Shown: one piece after another, positions 6,129 through 8,864 of the stretch
Layout of the letters: every line of letters starts with the position of its first letter
Position numbering within the stretch: the first letter of the stretch is position 1
Source: Planctomycetota bacterium
GTDB taxonomy: Bacteria > Planctomycetota > MHYJ01 > JACQXL01
NCBI GenBank assembly: GCA_016208805.1
Contig: JACQXL010000019.1
Span: 1 to 8,864 of the forward strand
Reading direction: 5' to 3'
Length of the DNA: 8,864 nucleotides
Notes under the pieces: model-generated
Seen by the model: only the letters and a program-made list of their open reading frames with translations
What the model was told of the DNA's origin: nothing
Databases searched by the model: none
Translations under genes and position numbers: made by a program

Positions 6129-8825
6129 CTATGTCAGGTCTTTGAACGCTTGCTGGAGTTTAGCGACCTTATCGGTGAGTTCGGCCAGGTGCTGTTTCTC
6201 GGTAGCCACGATAGCCTCCGGCGCGCGGGCTATGAAGTTGGCGTCTGCCAATTTCTTCTGGACCATGGCCAACTGTTCCGTAGATTTGGCCAGCCGCCCT
6301 TCCAGCCGCTTCCGCTCCTCGGCAAAATCTATAATGCCCTCCAGCGGGATGAATAACTGCAGGTCGCCGATTACCTCCGTGGCCGAGTGCTTGGGTTTGG
6401 CTGCCTTTATGCCCCAGTCTATGGTCTCCAGTTTGCCTAAGTATTTGAGCAGTTCTTCATACGGTTTGAGGTTGTCAATAGTTTTCTTTTCATCAACAGA
6501 AACAATCAGTTTAAGGGCCAGTTTTTTATCTATAGTCATCTTGTTGCGGACATCACGCACCCCGCGGATGATGCTCATTAATAATTCCATTTCCTTTTCC
6601 GCGTTGGCGTCTATAAGTTTTTCATCAGCGACTGGCCAGGGAGCAATCATTATGGATTCTGCGTCAAAATAAAGGTGTTTGGACTGGCTCTTAAATCTCT
6701 GCCAGAGTTCCTCGGTTACGAACGGGATAAGGGGATGCAACATTTTTATAATATTGCTGAAGAGGTTAAGTAATATCGGCGCCAGGGCCAGGTTATCCTT
6801 CAGGTTGGCAATCCGCGGTTTGATGATTTCCAGGTACCAGTCACAGACATCGCCCCAGAAAAACTGGTAGATGATATGCGCGGCCTGGCTGAAGTCATAG
6901 GTTTCTAATGCCCGGGTATAGTCCTTTATGGTCGTATTTAGGCGGGAAAGAATCCAGCGGTCCTCAAACGATTGCGGATTGCGAAATGCGGATTGCGGAA
7001 TTTCAGCCCCCAAATTCATAAGAACGAGCCGGCTGGCGTTCCAGAGTTTATTGCAGAAGTTGCGGCCTGATTCATAGACCTTATCAGATAAACAGATATC
7101 ACCGCCCAGCGGGATATTGGCCATGATGCCGAACCGGAGCGCATCGGCGCTGTATTTACCCATCAGGTCTATCGGGTCGGGCGAGTTGCCCAGCGACTTG
7201 GACAGTTTACGGCCGTGTTCATCCCGGGCGATGCCGTGGATATAGACATCCTTAAACGGTACTTGGCCGGTGAATTCCAGGCCGGCCATTATCATCCGGG
7301 AAACCCAGAAGAAGATGATGTCCTTGCCTGCATTCAGGACTGTGGTCGGATAGAAGTATTTCAAATCTTTACTCTGTTCGGGCCAGCCGAATACGGCAAA
7401 CGGCCAGAGCCAGGATGAGAACCAGGTGTCCAGCACGTCCGGGTCCTGGGTGAGGTTGGTGTTACCGCACCTGGGGCACTTGGTTGGCGTTTCCTTGCTC
7501 ACTATCGGAGGACAGGCGGCCGGGATTGCGGATTGCGAATTGCGAATTGCGGAATTTGCTTGGCAGTACCACACCGGTATCCGGTGTCCCCACCATAATT
7601 GCCGGGAGATGCACCAGTCACGGATATTTTCCATCCATTCCATATAAACCTTGGTCCAGCGTTCCGGATAGAATTTAGTACGTCCCTGTTCCACGGCCGC
7701 GATGGCCGGTTCGGCCAGCGGTTTCATATTTACGAACCACTGTTTGGAGAGATAGGGTTCAACCACGGTCTCGCACCGGTAGCAATGGCCGACCGGATGG
7801 AGGTGTTTATCTTTCTTGATGAACAGTCCCTGCGCCTCCAGGTCGGCGATAATCTTTTTACGCGCCTCAAAGCGGTCCAGCCCTTTATACGGGCCGGCGT
7901 TATCGCTCATCTTGCCGTTCGGGCCGATAACGGTGATAGGCGCGAGTTTATGACGCTGGCCGATCTGGAAGTCGTTCGGGTCGTGCGCCGGCGTGACCTT
8001 GACCGCGCCAGAGCCAAATTCGGGATTGGCGTATTCATCGGCAATAATCGGTATCTCGCGGTTCATCAACGGCAGAATCACTTTAACGCCAATCAGGTCT
8101 TTATAGCGTTTATCAGACGGGTGGACGGCCACGGCCGTATCGCCCAGCATCGTTTCCGGTCTCGTGGTGGCCACCACCACTTCTTTCATCTCTCCTCTTT
8201 CATCCTTCTTCTCTTTGAAGGGATATTTTATCCAGTACATCCCGCCTTCAATCTCGCGGTGTTCCACCTCTTCATCGGACAGGGCGGTCTGGCAGCGCGG
8301 GCACCAGTTGATGATATAATCGCCCCGGTATATCAGCCCTTTATCATAGAGACGAACAAAGACCTCGGTCACGGCCTTTGAGTAGTCGTCATCCATAGTG
8401 AACCGGAGACGCTTCCAGTCGCAGGACGAGCCCAGTCGTTTTAACTGCTTGATGATAGTGCCGCCGTATTGCTCGCGCCACTGCCAGGCGCGCTTGACGA
8501 ATTCATCGCGGCCGAGCTGGTGTCGTTTGATGCCCTGTTTGGCCAGGTCTTTTTCCACTGCGTTCTGGGTGGCGATGCCGGCATGGTCCGTGCCGGGTAC
8601 CCAGCAGGTTTCAAACCCCTGCATCCGCTTGAAACGGACCAGGATGTCCTGGGGCGTTTCATCCATGACATGGCCCATATGGAGGATGCCGGTGACATTG
8701 GGCGGCGGGATAACCAGCGAGAACGGTTTCCTGTCCGGCCGGACAGCCGCAGACTGGAAGTCGTGCTTGGCCCACCAGTCCAGGATTCGGGGCTCTACTT
8801 CTTGGGGGTTATATGCGGATTCCAT
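6129..8825 (-). CDS. valS: Valyl-tRNA synthetase
   Basis: Class I aminoacyl-tRNA synthetase that charges tRNA-Val and hydrolyses mischarged Thr-tRNA; cytosolic and essential. From ATG 8825 (898 residues) I see PPPNVTG (40-46), the HIGH-type motif HMGH (49-52), GTDHAGIATQ, a CxxC knuckle (C175, C178), the editing-domain motif TTRPE (220-224) with GSGAVKVTPAHD, a second CxxC (C348, C351), WWGHRIPVWYC, DVLDTWFSSWLWPF, KLSKS (540-544), the anticodon-binding domain and a C-terminal coiled coil near FAEERKRLEGRLAKSTEQL. A GTG at 8837 would add four residues but lies in a repeat; ATG fits better with ESAYNPQEVEPRIL. The upstream 12 nt show no Shine-Dalgarno. Two repeat-derived insertions are present: residues 424-437, between C421 and C438, and 608-619 (EIPQSAFRNPQS). 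Residues 207-217 (KEKKDERGEMK) are a purine-coded loop. Confidence 0.96.
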   Translation of the reverse strand: MESAYNPQEVEPRILDWWAKHDFQSAAVRPDRKPFSLVIPPPNVTGILHMGHVMDETPQDILVRFKRMQGFETCWVPGTDHAGIATQNAVEKDLAKQGIKRHQLGRDEFVKRAWQWREQYGGTIIKQLKRLGSSCDWKRLRFTMDDDYSKAVTEVFVRLYDKGLIYRGDYIINWCPRCQTALSDEEVEHREIEGGMYWIKYPFKEKKDERGEMKEVVVATTRPETMLGDTAVAVHPSDKRYKDLIGVKVILPLMNREIPIIADEYANPEFGSGAVKVTPAHDPNDFQIGQRHKLAPITVIGPNGKMSDNAGPYKGLDRFEARKKIIADLEAQGLFIKKDKHLHPVGHCYRCETVVEPYLSKQWFVNMKPLAEPAIAAVEQGRTKFYPERWTKVYMEWMENIRDWCISRQLWWGHRIPVWYCQANSAIRNSQSAIPAACPPIVSKETPTKCPRCGNTNLTQDPDVLDTWFSSWLWPFAVFGWPEQSKDLKYFYPTTVLNAGKDIIFFWVSRMIMAGLEFTGQVPFKDVYIHGIARDEHGRKLSKSLGNSPDPIDLMGKYSADALRFGIMANIPLGGDICLSDKVYESGRNFCNKLWNASRLVLMNLGAEIPQSAFRNPQSFEDRWILSRLNTTIKDYTRALETYDFSQAAHIIYQFFWGDVCDWYLEIIKPRIANLKDNLALAPILLNLFSNIIKMLHPLIPFVTEELWQRFKSQSKHLYFDAESIMIAPWPVADEKLIDANAEKEMELLMSIIRGVRDVRNKMTIDKKLALKLIVSVDEKKTIDNLKPYEELLKYLGKLETIDWGIKAAKPKHSATEVIGDLQLFIPLEGIIDFAEERKRLEGRLAKSTEQLAMVQKKLADANFIARAPEAIVATEKQHLAELTDKVAKLQQAFKDLT
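6969..7003 (-). repeat. 7 bp tandem repeat (CGCAATY) copy 2, in valS
   Basis: About four units of CGCAATC with one variant unit (CGCATTT), preceded by AAATTC. It is identical at 32 of 35 positions, without gaps, to the copy at 7523-7557. It encodes valS residues 608-619, EIPQSAFRNPQS, between LMNLGA and FEDRWILSRL, a linker of variable length in this family leading into the anticodon-binding domain. Confidence 0.8.
7523..7557 (-). repeat. 7 bp tandem repeat (CGCAATY) copy 1, in the valS zinc knuckle
   Basis: AAATTC followed by four units CGCAATT, CGCAATT, CGCAATC, CGCAATC. It encodes NSAIRNSQSAIP and lies between Cys421 and Cys438 of valS. The family normally has C-x2-C at this position (WYC-x-x-C), so about 14 residues appear inserted. 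The frame differs by one base from that used by copy 2. Confidence 0.8.
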
Positions 8826-8831
8826 AAACGT

Positions 8832-8856
8832 AGCCACAGATTACACAGATTTAATA
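8832..8856 (+). repeat. 'CCACAGATTACACAGATTTAAT' repeat next to the valS start
   Basis: Two CACAGATT motifs in tandem (CACAGATTACACAGATT). The repeat ends 7 bp from ATG 8825 and covers the region where the valS ribosome binding site should be. It shares the CACAGAT core with the intergenic copy at 6051-6087. Too little upstream sequence is visible to define its outer end. Confidence 0.5.
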
Positions 8857-8864
8857 ACGAGGTC

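Noticed and set aside
6969..7557. CRISPR array from the two valS repeats
   Set aside because: Units are 7 bp in tandem, only two copies 554 bp apart, inside an essential coding sequence with no spacers or cas genes.
7599..8381. 260-codon plus-strand open frame opposite valS
   Set aside because: It is antisense to well-conserved ValRS domains, has no recognisable motif, and is explained by valS codon use.

Overview
The window is an ordinary bacterial housekeeping stretch on a chromosome (roughly half GC). Every credible gene lies on the minus strand, so transcription runs from high to low coordinates. In that order: valS (valyl-tRNA synthetase, nearly complete at its 5' end), a 197-205 bp gap with a stem-loop and a promoter candidate, rarA (AAA+ replication-fork ATPase), a small GIY-YIG nuclease gene in an inverted-repeat cassette, dinG (XPD/DinG-type Fe-S helicase, split by a one-base frameshift), a long-chain trans-polyprenyl diphosphate synthase, and amrS (AmmeMemoRadiSam radical SAM protein, broken by an internal deletion of about 95 bp). 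rarA to amrS are tightly packed (gaps of 52, 9 and 25 bp, then a 23 nt overlap) and look like one operon. The last 175 bases hold a degenerate repeat and one 19-codon ORF with a good ribosome binding site.

The gene content does not fix the taxonomy. A crowd of short dispersed repeats inside and between housekeeping genes resembles genomes of uncultivated bacteria (Planctomycetota- or Omnitrophota-like metagenome assemblies). That is an impression, not a demonstrated assignment.

The genes do not form one pathway: translation (valS), fork maintenance and repair (rarA, dinG), isoprenoid chain synthesis (polyprenyl synthase) and a radical SAM enzyme of uncertain role (amrS). The unusual content is the repeats. 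I see: (1) a 367 bp cassette with a GIY-YIG nuclease between bipartite inverted ends, whose left end supplies the nuclease's last 14 residues; (2) two 35 bp copies of a 7 bp tandem repeat (CGCAATY) inside valS, in different reading frames, one of them separating the two cysteines of a probable zinc knuckle; (3) a 31 bp palindrome in frame in the rarA linker; (4) a probable repeat-derived hairpin in the dinG linker; (5) degenerate 'CACAGAT...ACACGGATTAA' repeats between genes, one ending next to the valS start codon. Two genes (dinG, amrS) are disrupted; real decay and assembly error cannot be separated here.
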